DNA of 64,000 nt from NCBI GenBank assembly GCA_964568815.1, contig CAZMRY010000001.1, forward strand, positions 18,629 through 82,628, in the 5' to 3' direction. The notes beneath the pieces are model-generated. The model was not told the origin of the DNA and searched no databases. It saw only the letters and a program-made list of their open reading frames with translations. Made by a program: the position numbers and the translations under genes. Numbering within the stretch: the first letter of the stretch is position 1; every line of letters starts with the position of its first letter. The DNA comes from RGIG8700 sp964568815 (lineage in GTDB: Bacteria > Bacillota > Clostridia > RGIG6154). Of this stretch, positions 55,043-63,048 are shown in pieces.

Positions 55043-55432
55043 TTAAATTCTAACTTCTACTCTGCCGTTTTCCCCACTTTCAAGTATCGCTACAATTTCT
55101 GCACCATAATTGGTTGCTTTATTTGCTGTAACATTGATACCGTCTTCGGCAAACTTTAATCTGTCTCCCACATTAACAGCTGAAGTATCTGCACATTCAC
55201 ATTCATACACTTCTGTATCAGATACTCTTGCACATCTTATATAACCGCCTGCAACACCTGTTTTTGTTTCATAAGCAACATAAACAGCCTGCACATCACC
55301 AACAGCTTTAATTGCCGCTCCGTCCGATAATGTAAGAGCCATTCCCCTTTCGTATTCAATTCCGTCTTTCATTGGAACATCCATTAAAGTGACAGTACTT
55401 CCCTTGTCACATCTGACTTTTTTCATTTTCAT
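55043..55432 (-). CDS. Putative capsid decoration or head-fibre protein
   Basis: 129 residues, almost all beta (EYERGMALTLSDGAAIKAVG, VNVGDRLKFAEDGINVTANK). It has the size and position (between scaffold and capsid) of a capsid-stabilising beta-tulip/DUF2190-like protein. The C-terminal AEIVAILESGENGRVEVRI is typical of those. No enzymatic motif. Confidence 0.65.
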   Translation of the reverse strand: MKMKKVRCDKGSTVTLMDVPMKDGIEYERGMALTLSDGAAIKAVGDVQAVYVAYETKTGVAGGYIRCARVSDTEVYECECADTSAVNVGDRLKFAEDGINVTANKATNYGAEIVAILESGENGRVEVRI

Positions 55433-55451
55433 CTTCCTTTCTGTATTTGCT

Positions 55452-56216
55452 TTATTCCTTTTTCATCTTCTCATAATGAGCCTGATATTCTGCATCGGTC
55501 TTTCCGGGCATAAATTTTTTATACATTGCAAGTGTTTCTCCTGGAATTGTTATTCCTGAAGAACCTGTTCCACTCTTATTTCCGTTTAAGTGGTCCTTTG
55601 AATTCATCTGATTAAGCGTTGACTGCTTTGCCTTTGATTCACGGGAAGCTATAATCGAATCTAAATTTGCAAGTTTAAATGCTTCAGATAAGGTCTTACC
55701 GCCGTTTTCGTATATCCTTCTCATTTCCTCAAAGGTATCAAGCTTCATAACATCATCAAAGCTCTTGATACTTGGGTCAATGGCTTTAATGATTTCAACT
55801 TCATCATTAAATGCTTTTTCAGATGCCTTCATTTCATTGTTTTTGATAATTTCCTGAGCTTTTTTAACATCAGGATTGTTTTTAACTATGTCATTAATAA
55901 CTCCGAGAGCATCTTCAGCTCCCGTACCAAACACCTCTTCAATTCTGGCGTTCAGTTTTGATGCATCCTCTTTTTCAAGTGATGCCTTGAAATCATCAAC
56001 ATTTTTGAAACCTCTTTTTTCGGCTACACCTTTCCAGAAATCGTTTTCAGCTTTAAGCCTTGCTTCCGACTCTCTTCTTGCTGCAGCAAATCTGCTGTTA
56101 TCAGCATCAGTCTGTGTGCCTTTTTCAGGTTCGGCGACCCCCTGACCGTTTCCGCCTTCAGTTCCAACAGGTTCAGCGACTTCCTGCCCTTTTACGCTTG
56201 TGTTTTCTTTTTCCAT
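55452..56216 (-). CDS. Phage scaffolding protein
   Basis: 254 residues, acidic and helical: a disordered Glu/Gly-rich start (GTEGGNGQGVAEPEKGTQ), a long coiled stretch (RRESEARLKAENDFWKGVAE) and a short basic-hydrophobic tail (TDAEYQAHYEKMKKE). This pattern, plus its place right before decoration and capsid genes, identifies a scaffold that shapes the procapsid and is removed later. Confidence 0.8.
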   Translation of the reverse strand: MEKENTSVKGQEVAEPVGTEGGNGQGVAEPEKGTQTDADNSRFAAARRESEARLKAENDFWKGVAEKRGFKNVDDFKASLEKEDASKLNARIEEVFGTGAEDALGVINDIVKNNPDVKKAQEIIKNNEMKASEKAFNDEVEIIKAIDPSIKSFDDVMKLDTFEEMRRIYENGGKTLSEAFKLANLDSIIASRESKAKQSTLNQMNSKDHLNGNKSGTGSSGITIPGETLAMYKKFMPGKTDAEYQAHYEKMKKE

Positions 56217-56282
56217 AACTTTCTCCTTTCGATTTTTGCGCTATTCGTGCGAATTTGGTTTGTTGATTGTTCCTTCATCTTA

Positions 56283-56330
56283 GCCTTCGCCTTGAGGAGA
56301 AGGTGTCACCGCAGGTGACGGATGAGGTGG
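56283..56330. repeat. Dispersed hairpin repeat, copy 1
   Basis: CCTTCGCCTTGAGGAGAAGG forms a hairpin and is followed by TGTCACCGCAGGTGACGGATGAGGTGG. Related copies are at 56483, 61612, about 62216-62450 and 63864. It lies in the gap between the scaffold gene and the small basic gene. Confidence 0.75.
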
Positions 56331-56450
56331 CTACTTTCCCGTTCTTAAGTCCTTGCCCTTTTTAACTTTGGGCTTGGCACCTGCCTTAGGCGGATTAATA
56401 GCATTTATAACGCCGTTACCGCTGTTTAAAGGCTTCATTCTTCTTGCCAT
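56331..56450 (-). CDS. Small basic phage protein (39 aa)
   Basis: ATG at 56450 with GAAAGGAG 8 bp upstream opens a 39-codon gene: MARRMKPLNSGNGVINAIN, then PPKAGAKPKVKKGKDL. About a quarter of the residues are Lys or Arg. It lies between the SecB-like module and the scaffold gene. It could be a nucleic-acid binding or capsid protein. No family recognised. Confidence 0.6.
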   Translation of the reverse strand: MARRMKPLNSGNGVINAINPPKAGAKPKVKKGKDLRTGK

Positions 56451-56482
56451 AAACAACTCTCCTTTCTAAATAATTCCTAACA

Positions 56483-56600
56483 GCCTTCCCCTCGAGGGGA
56501 AGGTGTTGAGCGAAGCGAAACGGATGAGGTGTCAACTCCTCACTCCAACCTTCTAACTGAATTTTACCGAAAATACCCTATCAGTTATCGCAGACTTTTG
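56483..56600. repeat. Dispersed hairpin repeat, copy 2, with CTAACTTC tail
   Basis: CCTTCCCCTCGAGGGGAAGG hairpin, then CGGATGAGGTGTCAACTCCT and CACTCCAACCTTCTAACTG, then ATTTTACC and a CAGTTATCGCA(G/A)ACTTT segment shared with 62470-62515. The remainder to 56718 holds no gene. Confidence 0.75.
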
Positions 56601-56718
56601 TAACAACTTTCACTTGTATTCGCATTGCTTACCAATGCTCATTATCGCTTGGTTGTTCCTCTTTCACAAAACCCACATTCTTGCCTTTTGTGCGGCTTCG
56701 TTTCACTCGCATATCAAA

Positions 56719-56780
56719 TAAAAAAAAGAAGCCCCACAGGACTTCCAAGATAACAAAGAGCACCCTTTCGGATGCTCCAC
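56719..56780 (-). terminator. Two terminators after the toxin-antitoxin-chaperone module
   Basis: Reverse strand: GAGCATCCGAAAGGGTGCTC then TTTGTT (56780-56755), followed by GAAGTCCTGTGGGGCTTC and eight T (56747-56719). The second hairpin is repeated at 62521-62548. Confidence 0.75.
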
Positions 56781-56785
56781 AATTA

Positions 56786-57190
56786 TTATTTATCAACATT
56801 TTCTTTCAAAAGATTATTTATATTAAGAGGTGGAATAACCAATGGTGTAATACCGGGTTGAGTCGTTAATAAAGAAATCTGACTTCTTACATAAGGGAAC
56901 ATTATAGCAACTGTATTCACCTTTAATATATCATCATTTTCATGACCACTTTCATTATTATACTCAAACACCCCAACCGTAGTCAAAGACAATTTATAAG
57001 TACCGCCTTCTTCGTTTATGTCTGTTTTTATTTGCACTTTATGCATATTTTTATTTTCTTCATTTGCAAAATAATCAACTTTAAATGATGTTGTCAGTTT
57101 CTTATCACCACTTTTCCTCTTTTGGAAAAATTCAAACTGTTCGTGATATAAATCTTTAATTTTCAATTGTGCTACTATATTTTTACTCAT
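56786..57190 (-). CDS. SecB-like chaperone of a toxin-antitoxin-chaperone system
   Basis: 134 residues. The C-terminal half is clearly SecB-like: TVAIMFPYVRSQISLLTTQP followed by GITPLVIPPLNINNLL (compare the FPYAR...PPLLLPPVNF pattern of SecB). The N-terminal beta part fits too. Low-GC Gram-positive bacteria generally lack export SecB. Its overlap with an HTH antitoxin and a HigB-like toxin gene points to the chaperone that protects the antitoxin from degradation in TAC modules. Confidence 0.82.
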   Translation of the reverse strand: MSKNIVAQLKIKDLYHEQFEFFQKRKSGDKKLTTSFKVDYFANEENKNMHKVQIKTDINEEGGTYKLSLTTVGVFEYNNESGHENDDILKVNTVAIMFPYVRSQISLLTTQPGITPLVIPPLNINNLLKENVDK

Positions 57191-57588
57191 ACCGTTCCTC
57201 CCGCATAGTTATAATTTACTTCTCCGAATTCTTTAACTAAAGACATCGACATGCTGATTTCAATACTAAAGTTTTCTGTCGCAATTTGTTTAAATTCGAT
57301 CTGCCTTTCTCCACGTTCATATCTTTTAACCGAATATACTTTCTCTATTAAATCCGGATTTTCATACAACAACGCCAATAACACTTTTGCACAACTATTA
57401 ACATTATTTCTGCCTTGTTCCCATTTTTCAACCGCCTTTTTAGTAACGCCAAGCATATTCGCAAGAGCAGTTTGTGTAAAATCAAAGTTTGCTCTAAATT
57501 TTTTTATAAACTCTCCATCTACAGCACCAACATCCAATGTTTTTATTTCAACGTGTTTGGCATTCATCAATTTTTTAATATCAATCAT
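57187..57588 (-). CDS. HigA-like antitoxin of a TAC module
   Basis: 133 residues. Residues 25-80 are a helix-turn-helix (RANFDFTQTALANMLGVTKK followed by AVEKWEQGRNNVNSCA), as in HigA/MqsA-type antitoxins. The extra C-terminal 50 residues (IATENFSIEISMSMSLVKEF, EVNYNYAGGTV) would be the chaperone-addiction segment recognised by the SecB-like partner. It overlaps that gene by 4 bp. Confidence 0.8.
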   Translation of the reverse strand: MIDIKKLMNAKHVEIKTLDVGAVDGEFIKKFRANFDFTQTALANMLGVTKKAVEKWEQGRNNVNSCAKVLLALLYENPDLIEKVYSVKRYERGERQIEFKQIATENFSIEISMSMSLVKEFGEVNYNYAGGTV

Positions 57589-57618
57589 TTTTTCTCCTCC
57601 ATCGCTTTCATAATAACA

Positions 57619-58041
57619 TTATTTACCGATACTTTCATAATATTCATCTACTATCTTTCTTAATGAATTTTTTTCTTTGTGCGAAAGATTATCCTTTTTA
57701 GCATGAGTGTACACATGTAATATGAATGCACAATTATTATATTTGTCAACAATTACTATGCATCTATATCCATTTGACTTACCTACATTTCTTTTTTCAT
57801 CACCACACCTTATTTTGGCATATCCTACAAAAAGTTTTGTTCCTATTTTGTATAATAATGCACATTCATTTCTACCAAAGCCGTGCATAATTTCTTCACC
57901 AACTGCCGTTTCTATCTTTTTAATTTGCGTTTCCGTTAAATCTCTTATATCATTTTTTAAATTATATGGTGATGTTTTAAATACTTCTTCTATTACTTCT
58001 GCATCACAAGAAACTACTATATTATTCAAAAATAACACCAC
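57619..58041 (-). CDS. HigB/RelE-superfamily-like toxin of a TAC module
   Basis: About 140 residues. GRNECALLYKIGTKLFVGYA, NGYRCIVIVDKYNNCAFILH, then THAKKDNLSHKEKNSLRKIV fits HigB-like toxins that end in a KKD-x-L helix. The start codon is uncertain: GTG at 58041 or 58038, or TTG at 58029, with only a weak GGAG. It is the first gene of the triplet, directly followed by the antitoxin. Such toxins cleave mRNA at the ribosome. Confidence 0.7.
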   Translation of the reverse strand: MVLFLNNIVVSCDAEVIEEVFKTSPYNLKNDIRDLTETQIKKIETAVGEEIMHGFGRNECALLYKIGTKLFVGYAKIRCGDEKRNVGKSNGYRCIVIVDKYNNCAFILHVYTHAKKDNLSHKEKNSLRKIVDEYYESIGK

Positions 58042-58051
58042 TCCATTCTCA

Positions 58052-58103
58052 CCCTATTTAATAGGGCAAGATTATGATAACACACTTTTTTCATTTTGTA
58101 AAG
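58052..58103 (-). promoter_or_regulatory. Promoter and operator of the TAC module
   Basis: Reverse strand -35 TTTACA (58103-58098), an 18-bp spacer, -10 TATCAT (58079-58074). A perfect palindrome CCCTATTTAATAGGG (58052-58066) lies between the -10 and the toxin start, a likely site for the antitoxin. It lets the module be expressed in the lysogen independently of the late operon. Confidence 0.65.
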
Positions 58104-58185
58104 ACTTTTTTCACAGTATTCAGCATCTACATTATACTATTCTTACAACTGACAAACAATGACATAAAAAAATAGAAGTGAGAAT

Positions 58186-58250
58186 AACTCCTCACTCCTA
58201 ACTTCTGACTCTTAATTCTGCATTGTGAATTCTGCATTTTGCATTTGCAC
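58186..58250. repeat. CTCCTAACTTC and GCATTGTGAATT tandem repeats at the portal 3' end
   Basis: ACTCCTCACTCCTAACTTCT followed by AATTCTGCATTGTGAATTC and TGCATTTTGCATTTGCAC. The second part forms the last codons of the portal gene (NAEFTMQN). Confidence 0.7.
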
Positions 58251-60083
58251 ATTCCCTTCAACCGCTCCTTTAAGCAACTGTTCCTGCTCCATTGCTGCAG
58301 CTGCTCTTTGTTGTGCCTCTATCTGCTCCTGTTTCTGTTTTTCTATTTGTTCTTCAAGCTGTTTCTTGATTCTGTTTGCTCCGGGATAATGAAGTGTCGC
58401 CATTAAGGTCCAGAACATCATAAGAGAATTAAAGTCAGTCGGGTCACCAAAACAGCCTTTTTCAAAATTCATTCTTGTTTCCTGCCACATTGCCTCTCTC
58501 GAAGATGCAAGACTTCCTGATGGGTCAGTTGCAAATAAATAATCAAGGTTGTAATAATATTCTCCTGCTTCGTCTATGTCAATAAAGTCATACTTTGAAA
58601 GTTCCTCGAATACAACATTTCCCTTTTCATCTTCGTTATAAACAGGTCTCGGTTCATCAGCAAAAGCAATATACATCTTTGCCATAATTTCAAAAACCTT
58701 GCCATAACAAGCATTTTTCATAATCTTCTTGCTTTCAAGTCTGCCTGCAGTCTGCTTTGCTGCAAACTCTTTAGCAGTTCCGCTTGTTGCCGTCGGGTCT
58801 CTTCTTCCCTGAAAAGAATCTGTTATACCTAAGAGATTTCTTGCAATCTGATAAAGCCTGTCACCCTGCTCATAATTTCTTGAAACATCAGCCTGTGCCG
58901 TATATGTATCTATCATAGCCTTCTCTGCAGCATTTTCAATTTCTACCACCTTAAAATTATCGTCTGTAGTTTTGGTTTTCATACCCTTTGGCACTGTAAA
59001 GAAGCTTCCGCCTGTCAAAAGCTTTTCAATGGTATCTGTATCAATCTTTTTCAGTTCATTCTGCATATCCTTTATAACTTCAACATCAGACTCACCTAAA
59101 AACGAGCCGTATTTTGAAGTGTTTCTTCTCAAAACCACAGGATATATGTCAGGCTTGTAGTATTTAACTTTTGTGCCCTTTTCAAGCACAAGGGTCGGCA
59201 CTATACTTCCGTCTTCATTTTTCTCTTCTCTTAAAACAAGGTCGTCGTCAATGATTTCATATTCCTCTGTCACCATCTCAAACTTTTTACTTCCGCAGTT
59301 GCACACCTTATTCATGCAGACCTCTCCGCACTTTTTGCATCTTCTCAGTTTTCTTGCCTGGTAGTCGTCTAAAAATTCAAGAAGTGTGTCATTAACCCAG
59401 CTTAAACGGCCGATACATCCGTCCTTGTTTTTAAAATAGCATATTATCTGTGTAACCTTATCATCTGCGCTGTCTTCATCCTTGCCCCTGAGTTCAGGAA
59501 GCTCTTCCCCTTCATCCTCAACATCAACATCATATCTGTTTTTTATGTAATCCTTAGTCTGCGAAAGAAGAATAAAGAAATAGTCCATTTCATCAATTTC
59601 ATATACCCCGTCCTGCGGTATAAACTGCTTTGGATGCAATATTCTTATATCAAGGTCGCCCACCGTGTTATGTGTCCTTTTAAAGTTATCCCACTCAATC
59701 CAGATTAAAGAGCCGCCCTGTCCCGGTGTAATTCTCTCCTGCATATCGTTCATAACCTCAAAATCAAACTTGTCAAGGTCATTTCTCAGCTTATTTTCAA
59801 GCTTAACAGCATTATCTGTCAACCGCTCCTTCAATGCCGTAACCTTTGGATACGGAATAGAATTGTCGACCTGTGCTTCAATCAGCTCATATACAATATT
59901 TCGCACAAAGGTCGCATCCTTTGCCTTTTTTCCCGGCACCGTACCTATTTTCTTTGTGCCGTTTATAAGGTCCTCATATTCATCCATCTTTGTAAGCTTT
60001 GATGAATATGCATTTCTTGCGTTCTCATACTTCTTTTTGTAGCTCTCAAATGCCCTTAATTCCTTTTCTTCAAACTTTTTCAT
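58212..60083 (-). CDS. Portal protein
   Basis: About 623 residues; ATG at 60083 (MKKFEEKELRAFESYKK) with GAGGAG 5 bp upstream. The portal fold is seen in the clip/stem region (SGTAKEFAAKQTAGRLESKK) and wing (RITPGQGGSLIWIEWDNF). An unusual insertion at about 246-264, RRCKKCGEVCMNKVCNCGS, looks like a zinc ribbon. The C-terminus is Gln/Glu-rich coiled coil ending in repeat-derived residues. It forms the DNA gate of the head and lies between terminase and scaffold. Confidence 0.88.
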   Translation of the reverse strand: MKKFEEKELRAFESYKKKYENARNAYSSKLTKMDEYEDLINGTKKIGTVPGKKAKDATFVRNIVYELIEAQVDNSIPYPKVTALKERLTDNAVKLENKLRNDLDKFDFEVMNDMQERITPGQGGSLIWIEWDNFKRTHNTVGDLDIRILHPKQFIPQDGVYEIDEMDYFFILLSQTKDYIKNRYDVDVEDEGEELPELRGKDEDSADDKVTQIICYFKNKDGCIGRLSWVNDTLLEFLDDYQARKLRRCKKCGEVCMNKVCNCGSKKFEMVTEEYEIIDDDLVLREEKNEDGSIVPTLVLEKGTKVKYYKPDIYPVVLRRNTSKYGSFLGESDVEVIKDMQNELKKIDTDTIEKLLTGGSFFTVPKGMKTKTTDDNFKVVEIENAAEKAMIDTYTAQADVSRNYEQGDRLYQIARNLLGITDSFQGRRDPTATSGTAKEFAAKQTAGRLESKKIMKNACYGKVFEIMAKMYIAFADEPRPVYNEDEKGNVVFEELSKYDFIDIDEAGEYYYNLDYLFATDPSGSLASSREAMWQETRMNFEKGCFGDPTDFNSLMMFWTLMATLHYPGANRIKKQLEEQIEKQKQEQIEAQQRAAAAMEQEQLLKGAVEGNVQMQNAEFTMQN

Positions 60084-60094
60084 ATTTTCTCCTC

Positions 60095-61576
60095 TCACAT
60101 TGGGTTTCCCCACATTTCAATCATCATCTTCCGCTCCTCCGGTGAGCCTCTTTCATAGTCTTCCCACTGGTCGGACTCCCATTTAACCTTGTTTTTCTTC
60201 TCGTCACCTTTTATTTCCTCAGTCTGCTGTGATGCAGTCATATATGCAATACCAAGAGCCATAATGCAGTCATCATGTGCCCCTGCCTGTGCTTCAGGTC
60301 TGCCCTTTTCATTTCTTACGAATGTCAGCATTTCAAGAAGCGTTTCTTTGTCAACTATGTAGTCAGGTGTTTCTCTTACAATCTCAACAAGCCCTGCAAT
60401 AAGAAGCGGTCTTGTAAGCTTAGTTGTTTTAAAACCAAAGCTCTGCACAATCTTATGTGTAAAGGTATCTTCTCTTTCTCTCACATACTGTTTAGGATAT
60501 CTGAGCATTTCAAGTCTCTTAACCGGATATGTCGAATAATTAGCCTCAACAGCTAAAAGTGCCTTGTTATAATACATTCCAAGACAATACATCTGATTTG
60601 AATAAATATCTTCGTCAAACTGATGCCTTAGAACCGCAACTTGTTTCTTTGTAGCATTGTCAATAACCGCTCCGATGAACCAGTCAGAGCCTTCTCCTGC
60701 AGTATCACCGCCTGCAACATAAGGATGTCCCTTTATAACATCTTCATAAATGCTTATATATCCATTTTCCGCATCATCAACAAACTTGACATTTGTGATT
60801 CTGTCCTCTGTAATATCATAATCAAAATATCCGACCTTCACAGGCTTAATCTCTTTGTTAAGCTGTTCCTGAACATTAATAGCCTTAAAGACAGTCTTGC
60901 CGTATACGCCCCATTCCCCAAGACAGTAAACAGCATAATAATATGCATCTGTTTCTTTATAGCTTTCATAAAGCTCTATATCGTCTTTACTCAGAAATTT
61001 GTTATCCTTGTATGTAGTCTTTAAAACCTTAACCTTTGGATTTTTCTTGTCAAAAAATCTCTTTTTCAGCCAATGGTTAACCGAAATAGGGTTAAAGCTT
61101 AAAACAGTCTGCTTCTTTGTATTTCCGCCTCTTAAACGAAAGTCAAGCTGATTTAAGCTTTCTTCCATTGCCTCAGTAGCTTCTTCAATCCATACATCGG
61201 TAAGCTCACCTTTGGGAAATGTGATAGACTTAAGCTTTTCAGGGTCGTCAAGTCCTTTGAATATAATCGTGTTTCCTGTAGCAGTGCAGGTAATCTGCAG
61301 ATTGCTGCGGTTAATCTTAAAGTATCTCGAAAGCCCCCACTTGCTTATAACCTGTGTTAAAAGTGCAAATGTAGAGTCTCTGTTGGTCTCGGCAACCTGC
61401 CTTACAACCAGAACATTGCAAAGATGTCTGCTAAGTACCCTGTATATGTATCTCTGTGCAATAAAGAACGACTTACCGCTGCCCGCTCCGCCGTAAAACA
61501 CAAGATATCTGCTGTCATCTTCTAAGTACGGCAAATACACATCGTTAAAAACGCTCTTTTTTATCTTCAAACTCAA
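60095..61576 (-). CDS. Terminase large subunit
   Basis: About 493 residues. The open frame extends upstream to 61696 but that part encodes only repeat sequence (MHNSQCTMHNAELT). I favour the TTG at 61576 (SLKIKKSVFNDVYLPYLEDD), about 11 bp after GGGGGTGAT. Walker A YGGAGSGKSFF, Walker B LTDVWIEEATEAME and the nuclease motifs AGGDTAGEGSDW and AHDDCIMALG are present. It cuts and pumps phage DNA into the head. Confidence 0.93.
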   Translation of the reverse strand: MSLKIKKSVFNDVYLPYLEDDSRYLVFYGGAGSGKSFFIAQRYIYRVLSRHLCNVLVVRQVAETNRDSTFALLTQVISKWGLSRYFKINRSNLQITCTATGNTIIFKGLDDPEKLKSITFPKGELTDVWIEEATEAMEESLNQLDFRLRGGNTKKQTVLSFNPISVNHWLKKRFFDKKNPKVKVLKTTYKDNKFLSKDDIELYESYKETDAYYYAVYCLGEWGVYGKTVFKAINVQEQLNKEIKPVKVGYFDYDITEDRITNVKFVDDAENGYISIYEDVIKGHPYVAGGDTAGEGSDWFIGAVIDNATKKQVAVLRHQFDEDIYSNQMYCLGMYYNKALLAVEANYSTYPVKRLEMLRYPKQYVREREDTFTHKIVQSFGFKTTKLTRPLLIAGLVEIVRETPDYIVDKETLLEMLTFVRNEKGRPEAQAGAHDDCIMALGIAYMTASQQTEEIKGDEKKNKVKWESDQWEDYERGSPEERKMMIEMWGNPM

Positions 61577-61611
61577 ACTCTTAATCCTATCACCCCCGAT
61601 AATTCTTATTT

Positions 61612-61735
61612 GGCTTCTCCTTGAGGAGAGACTCCGTCGCAAACGGTGGTGAGGTGTCAATTCTGCATTGTGCATTGTGCATTGTGAATTGTGCATTGTG
61701 CATCGTGCATTGTGAATTGTGCATTGTGAATTATT
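61612..61735. repeat. Hairpin repeat copy 3 plus tandem GCATTGTGAATT array
   Basis: CTTCTCCTTGAGGAGA hairpin and GTGGTGAGGTGTCAATTC, followed by about ten units of GCATTGTG and AATTGTG (61662-61735). The array lies between the small and large terminase genes. Confidence 0.8.
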
Positions 61736-62216
61736 CCTCCAGCCCCACCGTTATAACAACATTCTCTGTAGCTTCATCCTTCGCAAGAGCCTTTTTGTCA
61801 TATAGTACTCCCACAACTCTTACTATATCTGCAATGTTTACAACAGCTATTCTGTCAAGCTTTTTCTTTATGCTTAAAACCTCTTTTTCATCAAGTTCGC
61901 ATTTTTCCGCGATTTCTTCAAGTAAAACTTCAAGGTCGCCCTGATGTTTTAGAGCAATATTAAATCTTCGATTTAAAAGCTCCATCCCTTTGTCAATTAT
62001 CTCTTCCGCAGACTTCGCAAAGGATTCCCTTTTATTGTCGAGAAGTTTTGCGAACTTCTTTATCTTCTTATTTCGCAGGATAATTCCTTTTACTGTATTT
62101 GTCGCCATATTAAGCTCTCTTGCCGTCTCTGAATACGAACCATTGGAAGCATAAAGTGTAAATATCTTAACTATCATCTCATCAGGTGTTTTCTTTCCTC
62201 TCGCCACTCGTCTCAC
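61731..62216 (-). CDS. Terminase small subunit-like protein
   Basis: 161 residues. The N-terminal helix-turn-helix (IFTLYASNGSYSETARELNM followed by ATNTVKGIILRN) and the long coiled helices (AEEIIDKGMELLNRRF, LEVLLEEIAEKCELDEKEV) fit a small terminase that binds the packaging site. It lies directly upstream of the large terminase gene. The last residues border the repeat array. Confidence 0.82.
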   Translation of the reverse strand: MRRVARGKKTPDEMIVKIFTLYASNGSYSETARELNMATNTVKGIILRNKKIKKFAKLLDNKRESFAKSAEEIIDKGMELLNRRFNIALKHQGDLEVLLEEIAEKCELDEKEVLSIKKKLDRIAVVNIADIVRVVGVLYDKKALAKDEATENVVITVGLEE

Positions 62217-62666
62217 TCCTTCCGATAATTCCTATATGCCTTCCCCTCTCGTCCCAAATCTCCCTTTTACTCCTATTGCCTATCGCAATACTCGCTTGCG
62301 GTCGTTTGCTCCTCTTTCACGGAAAACACGGTCTCGTGTTTTCGTGAGTAAGGAATAACCGAGCATAAACCGAGCATTGTGCTATCAATGCGAAGTATAG
62401 CGAGTGTTATGACGCGAAGGGGGACCGCCTTGCGGTGGATGAGGTGTAAACTCCTATTTCCTAACTTCTAACTGAATTTTACCCCTTTCACCCCCTCAGT
62501 TATCGCAAACTTTCAGGTGCAAAAAAAAGAAGCCCCAAAGGACTTTCATAATTCCTATTTGGCTTCCCCTTTCGTCCCAAATCTCCCTTTTACTCCCATT
62601 GCCCGTTGCAATACTCGCTTGCGGTCGTTTGCTCCTAACTCCTAATTTCTAACTCCTAACTTTGAT
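62217..62666. repeat. 450-bp repeat-filled gap
   Basis: No gene. An 89-bp direct repeat (62225-62313 and 62549-62636, about 8 mismatches) carries CGTCCCAAATCTCCCTTTTA and CTCGCTTGCGGTCGTTTGCT. Between the copies are hairpin repeat copy 4 (GGGGGACCGCCTTGCGGTGG, 62419-62438), a CTAACTTCTAACTGAATTTT tail and a leftward terminator (62521-62548). Confidence 0.8.
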
Positions 62667-62930
62667 TCACCATTTCTCATAGAACTTTTTTCTAAGCACA
62701 TATAGAGTTCCCTCTGACAGATAATGCTTAAGGCTAACCTTTACAGCACTTGCATCTGTCGTCACGAACTCAAACAACGCTTTTTTATATTCATCTCCGC
62801 CGATTTCTTCGCACAGTCTTAAAATCTTTTCCTGAACCTTCCTCGGCTGGTTCTTAAAATCAAGACACACAAAGTAAATCAACCCCTGTTTGTTGTATGG
62901 GACATTTATACCCCTTCTTTTTTTGAACAT
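62667..62930 (-). CDS. Small phage protein of unknown function
   Basis: 87 residues, basic: MFKKRRGINVPYNKQGLIYF, then helical KVQEKILRLCEEIGGDEYKK and TLYVLRKKFYEKW. The arrangement of conserved-looking Tyr/Phe and a helical core resembles small proteins found near terminases in Clostridial prophages. Ribosome site GAAAGG 9 bp upstream. Function unknown. The 62931-63048 gap holds no other gene. Confidence 0.7.
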   Translation of the reverse strand: MFKKRRGINVPYNKQGLIYFVCLDFKNQPRKVQEKILRLCEEIGGDEYKKALFEFVTTDASAVKVSLKHYLSEGTLYVLRKKFYEKW

Positions 62931-63048
62931 TCTCCGCCTTTCTTCAAAAAACTCCTCGCCCTTTTTTATGTATTAAGTAGATTTGTTAATATAGCATACA
63001 AGTCTTGCAAGACGAGCACCCTCGTCTTTGAAAATAAATATATGCTTT

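Noticed and set aside
61577..61696. Forty-codon N-terminal extension of the large terminase
   Set aside because: Encoded by the GCATTGTG tandem repeats and hairpin repeat; a better start follows GGGGGTGAT.
61662..61735. CRISPR-like array
   Set aside because: Units are only 7-8 bases with no spacers; a simple tandem repeat.
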